64,000 nt of DNA from Bacteroidales bacterium UBA4243. GTDB lineage: Bacteria > Bacteroidota > Bacteroidia > Bacteroidales > F082. The DNA is taken from NCBI GenBank assembly GCA_002396205.1, contig DGXB01000098.1, positions 8,283 through 72,282 of the forward strand, written 5' to 3'. Below, in pieces: positions 1 to 8,693 of this stretch. How positions within the stretch are numbered: the stretch's first letter is position 1; every line of letters starts with the position of its first letter. The notes beneath the pieces are model-generated. The model was not told where the DNA came from. It made no database searches and was given only the letters and a program-made list of their open reading frames with translations. Both the position numbers and the translations under genes were made by a program.

Positions 1-80
1 TTGCCGTCCATGATGATGGCGATGTGTTGCGGCAAGCGTTCGCGGTCGATTTGTTGCATCAGTTGGTCTTTCAGTTCCAT
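1..80 (-). CDS. uppS: Isoprenyl transferase (undecaprenyl diphosphate synthase), 5' end only
   Basis: Only the first 26 codons lie in the window; the gene runs off the left edge. The ATG is at position 80. The translation starts MELKDQLMQQ and reaches HIAIIMDGN, the conserved N-terminal motif of cis-prenyltransferases, whose Asp binds the Mg-diphosphate substrate. The enzyme makes the C55 lipid carrier for peptidoglycan and surface glycans. The gene starts 2 bp after the DUF6089 stop, so the two are probably co-transcribed; in Bacteroidales these genes are often followed by bamA. The motif is strong despite the short length. Confidence 0.85.
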   Translation of the reverse strand, partial: MELKDQLMQQIDRERLPQHIAIIMDG

Positions 81-82
81 GG

Positions 83-928
83 TCAGAATTTGCTAAGGTT
101 ACAGCCTCTGCCGTCGGGCAGGTTGAATTTCCAGGTGAGCGACACGCGAGCCATGCCAAACCAGTCGTTGAAGGTCGAGTTGCCGCGCTGTTGTCCGGCG
201 AGGTAGTTGCCCGTCGGGTCGGTCAGGTCGTATGTCGTTCCGTCTTCGGCGGTATAGACGGCATGGTTCTCGGGATAGACCGTCGCCACGTCGTCGAGGT
301 AGTCGGTAAAGGTCTTTTGCATCCTCCACTCCACCGTGGCGGCCATGTGGCGCGACACCGAGAACTTCACGCCCATGCCGAACGGAATGCTGACGCCGAT
401 GGGGCTGGTCTTGCCAAACATCTTGTCGTACCATTTGGCATCGGCTGGTTCGGGGCCCTCGGTGGCATAGTCGCTCAAATCGACAAGTCGGTCGCCCACA
501 TTGGCAAAAACAGTGTATTGGAACACCGAAATGCCGCCAAAGATGTAAGGCGACACATTCTTTTTCGGGTTGCCGGTGTAGTATTCAAGGAAGTTGAACT
601 CCGCCACAAGGCTGAAGTCGTTGATTTTGGAGGTGAAGTTCAGGCCGCGTTCAGGGCGCCAGCTGAGCTTGGTGTCGTCGGCAGTCACCGTCACCCGCGA
701 ATAGTCGAAACGGAAGGTCCAACGGTTGTCGTAATTGAAGCGGACAAGGCCTCCGTATTGCAACTGGGCTTGCGCAAACGGCAGGGTCGGGTTGAGGTCG
801 CCCATATAATAACCCATGCCAGCATGAGGCCCAATCTCCAGGGTCTTTGGGTCGTCGAATTGGGCATTGGCTTGTGCAAAAATCGCCAAGCAACTCAATA
901 TCAGTAAATAACGAAGTTTTCTATACAT
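83..928 (-). CDS. DUF6089-family outer-membrane beta-barrel protein
   Basis: The 281-residue protein has a signal peptide ending in AQANAQ (about residues 1-22). A small beta-barrel follows, with alternating aromatic/polar strands and glycine turns such as GPHAGMGYYMGDLN and YIFGGISVFQY. It ends in an aromatic-rich strand (SLTWKFNL). The N-terminal pattern and the place directly before uppS match the DUF6089 family of Bacteroidota, whose function is unknown; an envelope-biogenesis role is inferred from the uppS (and usual bamA) neighbours. A -7 box (941-948) lies 13 bp upstream of the ATG, so it probably starts its own transcript. The last residues (CNLSKF) follow the final strand and may form a short periplasmic tail. 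Confidence 0.8.
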   Translation of the reverse strand: MYRKLRYLLILSCLAIFAQANAQFDDPKTLEIGPHAGMGYYMGDLNPTLPFAQAQLQYGGLVRFNYDNRWTFRFDYSRVTVTADDTKLSWRPERGLNFTSKINDFSLVAEFNFLEYYTGNPKKNVSPYIFGGISVFQYTVFANVGDRLVDLSDYATEGPEPADAKWYDKMFGKTSPIGVSIPFGMGVKFSVSRHMAATVEWRMQKTFTDYLDDVATVYPENHAVYTAEDGTTYDLTDPTGNYLAGQQRGNSTFNDWFGMARVSLTWKFNLPDGRGCNLSKF

Positions 929-940
929 AATTCAAGGCTG

Positions 941-948
941 CAAATTTA
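941..948 (-). promoter_or_regulatory. -7 box of the DUF6089-uppS transcript
   Basis: On the minus strand this reads TAAATTTG, a perfect match to the Bacteroidota -7 consensus TAnnTTTG. It sits 13 bp before the ATG at 928. No clear -33 element is seen. Confidence 0.6.
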
Positions 949-976
949 TGAATTTTTCCAATGAAAACGACAGAAA

Positions 977-1855
977 TCAATTTCTATTGTCTTTGCCCCA
1001 CATCAATTTGTTGCGAATGGTGCCAAAAAAGTCCTCGTCGCGCATCCTGACAAGGTTGAGGCAGAAATGGGCCTTGCGCACCTCAAGCTGCACGGAAGTG
1101 TCTAAGGTACAGCTCCTTGAGTCCATGCTGAACACAAATTTCTTCTCGCGTCCCTCCACCTGTATGCGAATGGTGCTGTCGTCGGGAATGACGACGGGGC
1201 GCACCGTAAGATTGTGGGTGGCGATGGGTGTGATGACAAAATTCTTGGCATTTGGCGCGATGATGGGTCCGCCTGCACTCAACGAATAGGCCGTCGAACC
1301 CGTCGGAGTGGCCAAAAGGATGCCGTCGCCCCAGTAGGTGTTGAGATAGACATCGTCAACGAAGACCTTGATAGCCAACAGACTGTGTTCTGGATTTCGG
1401 ATAACATTGAGCTCGTTGAGGGCATAACGCACGTCACCGAACACATTGTGCGGCTCGACCAATTCAAGAATCGTGCGCTGTTCCACCTGATAGTCGCCCG
1501 AAAGCACGCTCTGCACCGCCTCTTCAATGTCGTTTTTCGATATGCTGGAAAGGAAACCGAGCCGCCCCATGTTGATGCCCACCACGGGCATACCCGAGTC
1601 GCGGACGAAAGGCACCGTGTCGAGGATGGTGCCGTCGCCGCCGATGGAGAACATCATGTCGGCGCGGCCATGCAGGTCGTCGTAGGAGTGAAACAGCTCA
1701 TATTTCACGCCTTCGGGGACGAAGGCGGCGACGATGTCGGCAAAAGGTTGGTACACAATGATACCGATTTGTTTGTCAGACAGTTCCGCAAACAATTGTC
1801 GCATATATTCCCCATTTTCAGGGGCAAGATTTTTCCCAAACAAAGCGATGTTCAT
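977..1855 (-). CDS. nadK: NAD kinase
   Basis: This 292-residue protein phosphorylates NAD to NADP in the cytoplasm. The diagnostic GGDGT motif is at residues 72-76. An NE motif (ALNELN, 145-150) and the long WGDGILLATPTGSTAYSLSAGGP block (about 175-197) form the NAD-binding and catalytic core. Length is normal for the family. The ATG at 1855 overlaps the rsgA stop by 4 bp, so translation is probably coupled in the dprA-rsgA-nadK unit. The downstream DUF6089 gene has its own promoter. Confidence 0.95.
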   Translation of the reverse strand: MNIALFGKNLAPENGEYMRQLFAELSDKQIGIIVYQPFADIVAAFVPEGVKYELFHSYDDLHGRADMMFSIGGDGTILDTVPFVRDSGMPVVGINMGRLGFLSSISKNDIEEAVQSVLSGDYQVEQRTILELVEPHNVFGDVRYALNELNVIRNPEHSLLAIKVFVDDVYLNTYWGDGILLATPTGSTAYSLSAGGPIIAPNAKNFVITPIATHNLTVRPVVIPDDSTIRIQVEGREKKFVFSMDSRSCTLDTSVQLEVRKAHFCLNLVRMRDEDFFGTIRNKLMWGKDNRN

Positions 1856-2790
1856 AGGCCTTCTTCTTTCACAGATTCATGGCTCTCGCCAGTCATCATC
1901 CGTATATAGTTCACATAACGCCAGTCGGCGATGTCGCCGTTTTCGACGGCGGCCTTCACCGCACAGCCGGGTTCGTGGGTGTGGGTGCAGTTGGCGAAAC
2001 GGCACTCGCTCATCAGGTTGCGCATCTCAGGGAAACGCTGGGCCAAGGTTTCCTTTTCCATGTCGTACAACACAAACTCCTTGATGCCAGGCGTGTCGAC
2101 AATCCAAGCACCGAAATTGAGATGGTGCATCTCAGCGAACGTCGTGGTATGCTTGCCTTTTTCGTGTACATCGGAAATCGCTCCGATGCGCACATCCAAC
2201 GAAGGGTCGAGGGCTTTCACAAGGGCCGACTTGCCCACACCGGAATGGCCCGAAAACAGGCATATCTTCCCTTGCATCAAGGTCTTAAGCTCTTCGATTT
2301 GGAAACCTGTCTTGGCCGAAACGCCAAACGAGGTATAGCCCAAACTCTGGTAATACTCCATCAGCACACACATCTCCCCTATCTGTTCGTCGGTATAGAG
2401 GTCGCATTTATTGAAAATGACGGCAGCAGGAATGTGATAAGCCTCGGCTGTGACCAAAAAACGGTCGATGAAACCCGTCGAAGTGCGCGGTTGTGACATA
2501 GTGGCCACGACGATGGCCAAATCCACATTGGAGGCGATGATATGCGAAGCCTTGCTCAGGTTGACCGACTGGCGCACAATCACGTTGTTGCGCGGCTCAA
2601 TCTTCTTGATAACGCCGGTATCTTTTCCTGGCTCTTGTTCAAATTCCACATTGTCGCCCACGGCCACGGGATTGGTGCTTCGGATGCCGTCGAGGCGGAT
2701 TTTCCCGCGCAGGCGGCATTCCCATTGGCGGCCTTGTTCGTCGAGGACGACGTACCAACTTCCTGTCGATTTAATGACTTTCCCTAACAT
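1852..2790 (-). CDS. rsgA: Ribosome small-subunit-dependent GTPase RsgA
   Basis: A 312-residue circularly permuted GTPase that acts in late 30S subunit maturation. An N-terminal OB fold (about 1-75) is followed by the G4 motif NKCD (127-130), then G1 GHSGVGKS (181-188) and G3 DTPG (232-235): the permuted order typical of the family. The C-terminal zinc knuckle is present (C263, C268, H270 or H272, C276). The start overlaps dprA by 7 bp and the stop overlaps nadK by 4 bp, which supports one operon. Confidence 0.95.
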   Translation of the reverse strand: MLGKVIKSTGSWYVVLDEQGRQWECRLRGKIRLDGIRSTNPVAVGDNVEFEQEPGKDTGVIKKIEPRNNVIVRQSVNLSKASHIIASNVDLAIVVATMSQPRTSTGFIDRFLVTAEAYHIPAAVIFNKCDLYTDEQIGEMCVLMEYYQSLGYTSFGVSAKTGFQIEELKTLMQGKICLFSGHSGVGKSALVKALDPSLDVRIGAISDVHEKGKHTTTFAEMHHLNFGAWIVDTPGIKEFVLYDMEKETLAQRFPEMRNLMSECRFANCTHTHEPGCAVKAAVENGDIADWRYVNYIRMMTGESHESVKEEGL

Positions 2791-3881
2791 TTCTGGTATC
2801 TTTTTCCGGGCATGGCCATCAGCACGCCGTCGAATTCAAGGTTCAACAACAAAGCGGCAATCTTGGTCGTCGGCAGCTCCGACTTCACGATGATGTCGTC
2901 GAGGCTGACCACGGCATTGCTTCCGAAACAGTCCATGATGATCTTTTCCTCGTCGGAAAACTCTCGGAACAAAGCCGTTTGCTTTTCCGTCTTTGTTTCT
3001 GAATCCCAACGCATTGCATAACGCAAGTTGAGCACGCTCTCCATCAGGTGAGCACGGTTGGTGCGAATGAGATAGTTGCAGCCCTGGCTGTAGAGGTCCA
3101 TCACGCGGCCAGGATAGGCGAACACGTCACGACTATAAGAATTGGCGATGTCAGCCGTAATCAGCGAGCCGCCTTTCAAGGCAGATTCAATCACCACTAC
3201 GGCATCGGCCATGCCCGCGATGATGCGGTTGCGGCGCGGGAAGTTCTCGCGATCGGGCTGGGTGCCGCTCATGCACTCCGTGAGTACACCTCCGCCATGT
3301 TCAATCATATCGTTGGCCAACTTCTTGTTGGGTGCAGGATACACTTGTTGCATTCCGCAGCCCATCACTCCGACGGTCGGAATGTCGTCTTTCACCGAGG
3401 CTTTGTGGGCGCAAGTGTCCACACCGTAGGCCAAACCACTGACAACAAGCACATTGTCTTCCTTCAAATCCTCCACCAGTTGGTTGCAGTTCTCCTTGCC
3501 GTATTCGGTGATGTTGCGTGTGCCGACGATGGCCACCACGCGATTGGCGTTGAGGTTGGCCGTACCTTTATAATACAACATCATCGGGCCGTCGTCGCAT
3601 TGCAGGAGGCGACGCGGATAGTCCGAGTCGAGGAAGAAGAGCGGACGGATGCCGTTCTCCTTGACGAATTCGATTTCCTGCTCGGCCCTTCTCAGGTATT
3701 CCTTGGGCTTGCAGATGGCCTCGATGGAAGCCTCGCGCATCCCGCTGATTTTTTCAAGCGACTTGCGCGTCTCCTTGAAGATGGCCTCGGCGCTACCGCA
3801 ATAGTGCACGAATTTCTTCCCGCTGATGTCGCCGATGCCAGGGAGGAGAGTGAGGGCAATTTGATATTGGAGGTCGGTCAT
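2784..3881 (-). CDS. dprA: DNA-processing protein DprA
   Basis: This 365-residue protein loads RecA on incoming single-stranded DNA during natural transformation. The Rossmann core shows GTR (120-122), SGLAYGVD (148-155), FPRRNRIIAG (214-223) and GGSL (237-240), all family hallmarks. A helix-hairpin-helix-like N-terminus (LLPGIGDIS) and a C-terminal winged-helix segment (about 300-365, SLDDIIVKSELPTTKIAALLLNLE) flank it. The 5' side is separated from lepA by a 28-bp palindrome, so it either has its own promoter or depends on read-through. Confidence 0.93.
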   Translation of the reverse strand: MTDLQYQIALTLLPGIGDISGKKFVHYCGSAEAIFKETRKSLEKISGMREASIEAICKPKEYLRRAEQEIEFVKENGIRPLFFLDSDYPRRLLQCDDGPMMLYYKGTANLNANRVVAIVGTRNITEYGKENCNQLVEDLKEDNVLVVSGLAYGVDTCAHKASVKDDIPTVGVMGCGMQQVYPAPNKKLANDMIEHGGGVLTECMSGTQPDRENFPRRNRIIAGMADAVVVIESALKGGSLITADIANSYSRDVFAYPGRVMDLYSQGCNYLIRTNRAHLMESVLNLRYAMRWDSETKTEKQTALFREFSDEEKIIMDCFGSNAVVSLDDIIVKSELPTTKIAALLLNLEFDGVLMAMPGKRYQKC

Positions 3882-3896
3882 TTCAATTCTAGGTTG

Positions 3897-3924
3897 GTAG
3901 AGACGTAGCGCGCTACGTCTCTAC
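3897..3924. repeat. 28-bp palindrome, GTAGAGACG family, copy 1
   Basis: A perfect 28-bp inverted repeat with no spacer: GTAGAGACGTAGCG followed by its exact complement. It sits between lepA and dprA. Related 28-bp copies are at 9982-10009, 17983-18010 and 55416-55443. It could act as an RNA hairpin (attenuator or terminator without a long T tract) or as a REP-like element. Confidence 0.85.
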
Positions 3925-3929
3925 AAAGA

Positions 3930-5717
3930 TTAATCCAATTTCAATACAGCGAGGAACGCCGACTGCGGCACTTCGACATTGCCGATCTGTCGCATACGTT
4001 TCTTGCCAGCCTTTTGTTTTTCAAGCAGTTTGCGCTTACGTGAAACGTCGCCACCGTAGCACTTCGCCGTCACGTCCTTACGCACCTGGCGCACCGTCTC
4101 GCGAGCAATGATCTTCGCTCCGATGGCCGCCTGAATGGCGATGTCGAACTGGTGACGTGGAATCAACTCTTTCAGTTTCTCGCACATGCGCCGACCGAAG
4201 TCGTAGGCATGGCCGCGATGGATCAAGGTCGACAAGGCATCCACCGACTCACCGTTGAGCATGATGTCGAGTTTCACCAAGTCAGCGTCCTGATAGCCAG
4301 CGATATGATAGTCGAAGGAGGCATAGCCCTTCGAGATGGATTTCAGTTTGTCGTAGAAATCGAAGACGATTTCGGAAAGCGGCATCTGGAAGGTCAGTTC
4401 CACGCGGTCGGTGGAGAGGTAGACTTGGTTCTTCAGCACGCCGCGACGATCGATGCAAAGGGTCATGATGGGCCCCGTGAACTCGTTCTTCGAAATGATT
4501 TGCGCAAGGATATAAGGCTCCTCGATGTGGTCGATTTTGGTCACTTCGGGTAAACCACTGGGGTTGTGTACTTCGATCATCTCACCATCGGTCTTGAAAC
4601 ACTTGAACGAGACGTTGGGCACCGTTGTAATCACGTCCATGTCGAACTCGCGATCCAAACGTTCTTGCACGATTTCCATGTGCAAAAGGCCCAAGAAGCC
4701 GCAACGGAAACCGAAACCCAAGGCCGCCGAACTCTCTGGTTCCCAAACCAATGAAGCATCGTTAAGTTGCAGTTTCTCCAACGAGGCGCGAAGCTCCTCG
4801 TAATCGTCGGCATCTACGGGATAGATACCTGCAAACAGCATCGGCTTCACGTTCTCGAAGCCTGCCACCGGCTCGGCACAGGGGCGTTCGACGTGCGTGA
4901 TGGTGTCGCCCACCTTGACCTCCTTCGAGGTCTTGATGCCAGAGATGATGTAACCCACATCGCCAGCAGAAAGCTCGTTCTTAGGCACTTGCTTCAGCTG
5001 AAGCACCCCGATTTCGTCGGCATGGTATTCCTTGCCCGTGGCAAAGAACTTCACCAAGTCGTTGGTGTGCATCGTGCCGTTCATGATGCGGAAATAGGCG
5101 ATGATGCCACGGAACGAGTTGAACACCGAGTCGAAAATCAAGGCTTGGAGCGGCGCTTCGGGGTCGCCTTTGGGACAGGGAATGCGGTCAACGATGGCAT
5201 CCAAAAGGGCAGGCACGCCTTCGCCCGTGCGGGCGCTGACGCGCAAAATCTCGCTCGGGTCGCAGCCCAAGAGGTCGACCATCTGGTCCTCCACGATGTC
5301 GACCATCGCGCTGTCCATGTCAATCTTGTTCATCACGGGGATGATTTCGAGGTCGTGCTCCAAAGCCGAATAAAGGTTGGCAATCGTTTGTGCCTGAATA
5401 CCTTGCGTAGCATCAACCACCAGCAAGGCACCCTCGCAAGCGGCAATCGAGCGCGACACCTCATAGGAGAAGTCGACGTGGCCGGGAGTGTCGATAAGGT
5501 TGAGCGTGTATTCCTCGCCCTTGTATTCGTATTTCATTTGGATGGCGTGGCTCTTGATGGTGATGCCGCGCTCGCGCTCGAGGTCCATGTCGTCGAGCAC
5601 CTGGTCCACGAGTTCCTTTGAATTTAATGTGTGGGTCAGTTCCAAAAGCCTATCGGCCAAGGTCGATTTGCCGTGGTCGATGTGCGCTATGATGCAAAAA
5701 TTTCGTATGTTCTTCAT
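3930..5717 (-). CDS. lepA: Elongation factor 4 (LepA)
   Basis: A 595-residue translational GTPase that acts on the ribosome. G1 AHIDHGKST lies at residues 10-18, and DTPGHVDF (G3) and MNKIDM (G4) are clear. The LepA-specific C-terminal domain is present (SYQ-type [19 protein letters not shown], then the Lys/Arg-rich end [33 protein letters not shown]), which separates it from EF-G. Length is typical. Its -7 box (5726-5733) is divergent from that of the RelA/SpoT gene. Confidence 0.96.
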   Translation of the reverse strand: MKNIRNFCIIAHIDHGKSTLADRLLELTHTLNSKELVDQVLDDMDLERERGITIKSHAIQMKYEYKGEEYTLNLIDTPGHVDFSYEVSRSIAACEGALLVVDATQGIQAQTIANLYSALEHDLEIIPVMNKIDMDSAMVDIVEDQMVDLLGCDPSEILRVSARTGEGVPALLDAIVDRIPCPKGDPEAPLQALIFDSVFNSFRGIIAYFRIMNGTMHTNDLVKFFATGKEYHADEIGVLQLKQVPKNELSAGDVGYIISGIKTSKEVKVGDTITHVERPCAEPVAGFENVKPMLFAGIYPVDADDYEELRASLEKLQLNDASLVWEPESSAALGFGFRCGFLGLLHMEIVQERLDREFDMDVITTVPNVSFKCFKTDGEMIEVHNPSGLPEVTKIDHIEEPYILAQIISKNEFTGPIMTLCIDRRGVLKNQVYLSTDRVELTFQMPLSEIVFDFYDKLKSISKGYASFDYHIAGYQDADLVKLDIMLNGESVDALSTLIHRGHAYDFGRRMCEKLKELIPRHQFDIAIQAAIGAKIIARETVRQVRKDVTAKCYGGDVSRKRKLLEKQKAGKKRMRQIGNVEVPQSAFLAVLKLD

Positions 5718-5725
5718 TCTGGCCG

Positions 5726-5733
5726 CAAAAATA
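5726..5733 (-). promoter_or_regulatory. -7 box of lepA
   Basis: Minus strand TATTTTTG fits TAnnTTTG and lies 8 bp before the lepA ATG, implying an almost leaderless mRNA. Confidence 0.55.
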
Positions 5734-5778
5734 GAAAAAAAATCGCTTGAAAACGCAACCTATAATAAGGATTATCCC

Positions 5779-5786
5779 TAATTTTG
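5779..5786 (+). promoter_or_regulatory. -7 box of the RelA/SpoT homologue
   Basis: TAATTTTG fits TAnnTTTG and lies 23 bp before the ATG at 5810. It helps choose that ATG over the in-frame TTG at 5804. Confidence 0.6.
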
Positions 5787-5809
5787 CAGTCTGAAATTGT
5801 TGATTGCGT

Positions 5810-8008
5810 ATGACAACTGTTTTACCCGACACCTACTCGAGGGAAGAAAAAGAGGAAATAGAACGACGACACCGCGACCTCATCGAGGTTTGGCAAACCC
5901 GCAAGGAAGCCCAAGACCTTGAGGCCGTCGACAAGGCTTTCTATTTTGCCTGCGAGGCCCACAAAGACCAACGTCGCCGTTCGGGCGAGCCCTACATCTA
6001 CCACCCCATCGCCGTGGCCCGCATCGCCGCCCACGACATCGGCTTAGGCCGCACGTCCATCATCTGCGCCCTGCTGCACGACGTGGTGGAAGACACGAAA
6101 TACACCTTGGACGACATCCGTGAGATGTTCGGCGAAAAGGTGTCGCGCGTGGTCGACGGCCTCACCAAGTTCGAGCAGATGGACAACGTGGAAAGCATGC
6201 AGGCCGAGAACTTCAAAAAAATCATCTCCTCGCTGTCATACGACATCCGCGTGGTGCTCATCAAGCTCAGCGACCGCCTCCACAACATGCGCACGCTCGA
6301 CTCGATGCCCAAACACAAGCAGCTGAAAATCGCATCGGAGACATCTTATATCTACGCGCCTTTGGCCTACCGCCTCGGGCTGCACGCCATCCGCATCGAG
6401 CTCGACGACCTTGCCCTGAAATACACCAACCCGACCATCTACTCCAACATCAAGAAGCGCGTCGACGAAGTGCGCGAGAAACGCATGGGCGAGTTGCACG
6501 ACTTCATCGCCCCACTCGACGAAGCCTTCGCCAAGGCCGGCATGAAGGTGCGCGCCGAAATCAAGGAGCGCTCCGTCAACTCGATTTGGAAACGCATGAT
6601 GGACAAGGAGTTGGCCTTCGAAGACCTTTACGGGTCGTTCATCGTCCGCCTGATTACCGATTGCCCAAAGGAGCAGGAACGCATGGAATGCTGGAAGATC
6701 TACGCCGTTTTGACCGACTGCTACCGTCCCTACACCCGCAAGCTGAAAGACTGGATCTCGTTCCCGAAAGCCAACGGCTACGAGAGCCTTCATGCCGTGG
6801 TGATGGGACAGTCGGGCAACTGGGTGGAGGTGCAAATCCGCAGCCAGCGCATGGAAGAGATTGCCGAGAAAGGATTCTCCGCCTATTGGAAATACAAGAC
6901 CGACAACGACACAACAGAAAGCGGCTTCGACGAATGGTTGAAAAAGGCCCAAAACCTCATCGGCAGTGAGTCGGACAACGCCATCGAGTTCGTCGACAAC
7001 TTCAAGCTCGACCTCTTCTCCGACGAAATCTACGTCTTCACCCCACAGGGCAAGATGATCACGCTGCCCAAAGGCTCCACCGTGCTCGACTTCGCCTACA
7101 ACATCCACAGCGAGATTGGCGACCACAGCATCGCCGCCAACGTCAACAACCAGCTGTCGCAACTCGACCGCAAACTCACCAAGGGCGACCAGGTGGAAAT
7201 CATCACCTCAGAGGCGCAACATCCGCAGGAGAAATGGTTCGAGTTTTTGGCCACGGCCACGGCCAAATCGCGCCTCAGGAGTGGCATCAAGGAATACCGC
7301 CGCACCTTCCGCGACGAGGGCGAGAAGAAATACGAGGAAATCATGCGCAAGCTCGACCTCGAGCCATCCAAGGCCAACCGCAACACAGTGATGGCCTCGG
7401 AAAACCTCACCAGCTCCATCGACTTCTACTACCAGGTGGCGACTGGGAGAATTGACGAACGGCTCATCCGCGACGTGCTGAAACCACAATCGGGCACTAG
7501 CAGCTTCGTGCGCTACCTCACCTTCGGCCTGCTTGGAAACAGCAACAAAGACAAGGACGCAACACCAGCCATCACCACATCCGGCGACTTCGACTTCAAC
7601 GTGTCGACCTGCTGCAACCCCATCCCCGGCGACGACGTCATCGCCTTCAACTTCCCCGGCGAGCCGCTGCAAATCCACCGCAGCAACTGCCCCAAGGCCA
7701 TCCAGCTGTCGTCGCGCTACGGCAACAACATCGTGAAGGCCAAATGGCAACCCAAGAGCGAAATCGCCTTCCTCGCCGAGCTGAAAATCACCGCGTTGGA
7801 CACTGCCGGACTGCTCAACCGCATGACCAACCTGCTCTCCAACGAGCTGAAGCTCAACCTGCACTCGCTCCACATGGAAGCCAAGCAAGACGTGGTAGAA
7901 GCCGCCATCTCCATCTATGTGCACAACACTCAGGAACTTGACAACCTCATTAGCAAGCTCAACCGCCTCAAGGAAGTGCAAAAGGTGGTGCGCAAAAACA
8001 GCAATTGA
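5810..8008 (+). CDS. Long RelA/SpoT homologue, intact hydrolase, altered synthetase
   Basis: The 732-residue protein has the full long-RSH architecture: HD hydrolase (about 45-210), synthetase (about 245-365), TGS (about 405-465), a Cys/His motif (VSTCCNPIPGDDV) and a C-terminal ACT domain (about 655-730). Hydrolase residues are kept: H65, H90-D91, E94-D95 and SDRLHNMRTL from S154. The synthetase is unusual. The usual GRPK block reads IKER, and the Mg-binding Asp of the YDLxAxR motif is Gly (YGSFIVR, G275). NGYESLH (322-328) and E340 remain. I infer a (p)ppGpp hydrolase with weak or no synthetase activity, closer to a SpoT role. The ATG at 5810 is chosen over a TTG at 5804 because of promoter spacing. 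Confidence 0.88.
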   Translation: MTTVLPDTYSREEKEEIERRHRDLIEVWQTRKEAQDLEAVDKAFYFACEAHKDQRRRSGEPYIYHPIAVARIAAHDIGLGRTSIICALLHDVVEDTKYTLDDIREMFGEKVSRVVDGLTKFEQMDNVESMQAENFKKIISSLSYDIRVVLIKLSDRLHNMRTLDSMPKHKQLKIASETSYIYAPLAYRLGLHAIRIELDDLALKYTNPTIYSNIKKRVDEVREKRMGELHDFIAPLDEAFAKAGMKVRAEIKERSVNSIWKRMMDKELAFEDLYGSFIVRLITDCPKEQERMECWKIYAVLTDCYRPYTRKLKDWISFPKANGYESLHAVVMGQSGNWVEVQIRSQRMEEIAEKGFSAYWKYKTDNDTTESGFDEWLKKAQNLIGSESDNAIEFVDNFKLDLFSDEIYVFTPQGKMITLPKGSTVLDFAYNIHSEIGDHSIAANVNNQLSQLDRKLTKGDQVEIITSEAQHPQEKWFEFLATATAKSRLRSGIKEYRRTFRDEGEKKYEEIMRKLDLEPSKANRNTVMASENLTSSIDFYYQVATGRIDERLIRDVLKPQSGTSSFVRYLTFGLLGNSNKDKDATPAITTSGDFDFNVSTCCNPIPGDDVIAFNFPGEPLQIHRSNCPKAIQLSSRYGNNIVKAKWQPKSEIAFLAELKITALDTAGLLNRMTNLLSNELKLNLHSLHMEAKQDVVEAAISIYVHNTQELDNLISKLNRLKEVQKVVRKNSN

Positions 8009-8053
8009 GGCAAAATAATGCCGATTATTTAGAATTGGTCTGAAAAATATTCT

Positions 8054-8061
8054 TACTTTTG
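8054..8061 (+). promoter_or_regulatory. -7 box of the fur-family gene
   Basis: TACTTTTG, 22 bp before the ATG at 8084. It separates this gene from the upstream RelA/SpoT gene. Confidence 0.6.
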
Positions 8062-8083
8062 CGCCAACATCACGAATTGAAAA

Positions 8084-8527
8084 ATGAAAGACTCATTTGA
8101 CAATACCTATTTGGCAGTCAAGAAGATATTCATCGACTACCTGCAACGGCGGAAGCTACGCAAGACCCCCGAGCGGTTTGCCATACTGAAGGAAATCTAC
8201 TCGACCAATGGGCACTTCGACATAGATTCTCTGTATAACCAGATGAAAGACAACAAGTACCGCGTCAGCAGGGCCACCTTATACAATACGATTGAACTGC
8301 TGCTCGACTGCGGTTTGGTCATCAAGCACCAGTTTGGGCACAACTGCGCACAATACGAGCGCTCCTACAAGTTCCGCCAGCACGACCACTTCATCGACAT
8401 CGATACGGAGAGCGTGATGGAGTTTTGCGACCCCCGCCTGTTCGAAATCCAGAAGTCGATTGAGGAGCAACTCGGCGTGGAGATTACGCACCATTCGTTG
8501 ATTTTTTACGGACACAAGAAGAGTTGA
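8084..8527 (+). CDS. Fur-family transcriptional regulator
   Basis: A 147-residue DNA-binding repressor. The N-terminal winged helix spans about 1-85 (RKTPERFAILKEIY, then YRVSRATLYNTIELLLDCGLV), and the HDHF metal-site motif comes just after it. The CxxC pairs that bind structural zinc in many Fur/PerR proteins are missing: the usual HLICxxCG stretch reads HFIDIDTE. Metal sensing may therefore use only the His/Asp/Glu site. The gene lies directly upstream of purA, an arrangement common in Bacteroidales, but 166 bp of repetitive DNA separate them. The metal or signal it senses cannot be read from sequence. Confidence 0.87.
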   Translation: MKDSFDNTYLAVKKIFIDYLQRRKLRKTPERFAILKEIYSTNGHFDIDSLYNQMKDNKYRVSRATLYNTIELLLDCGLVIKHQFGHNCAQYERSYKFRQHDHFIDIDTESVMEFCDPRLFEIQKSIEEQLGVEITHHSLIFYGHKKS

Positions 8528-8646
8528 GAGTTTAGAGTTGAGAGTAGTTGAAAGTTGAGAGTAGTTGAGAGTTGAGAGTTAGGAGTTGATAATTGGAAAT
8601 TGAAAATTGAAAGTTGAAGGCTGATAGCCAGAAGCCAGAAGCTATA
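8528..8646. repeat. Degenerate GTTGAGAGT direct-repeat tract
   Basis: The fur-purA spacer is made of imperfect tandem units of the type GTTGAGAGT/AGTTGAGAGT (about 8528-8590). AATTGAAAATTG-like units follow, then a short duplication (AGCCAGA twice, near 8628-8642). It has no coding potential. Such tracts expand and contract easily and could change spacing upstream of purA. Confidence 0.7.
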
Positions 8647-8693
8647 GACAAATAATCTTTGAATTTTGAATCTTTAAATCTTAAATACCGACC

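Noticed and set aside
8528..8646. CRISPR array
   Set aside because: Units are 9-10 bp, degenerate and without spacers.
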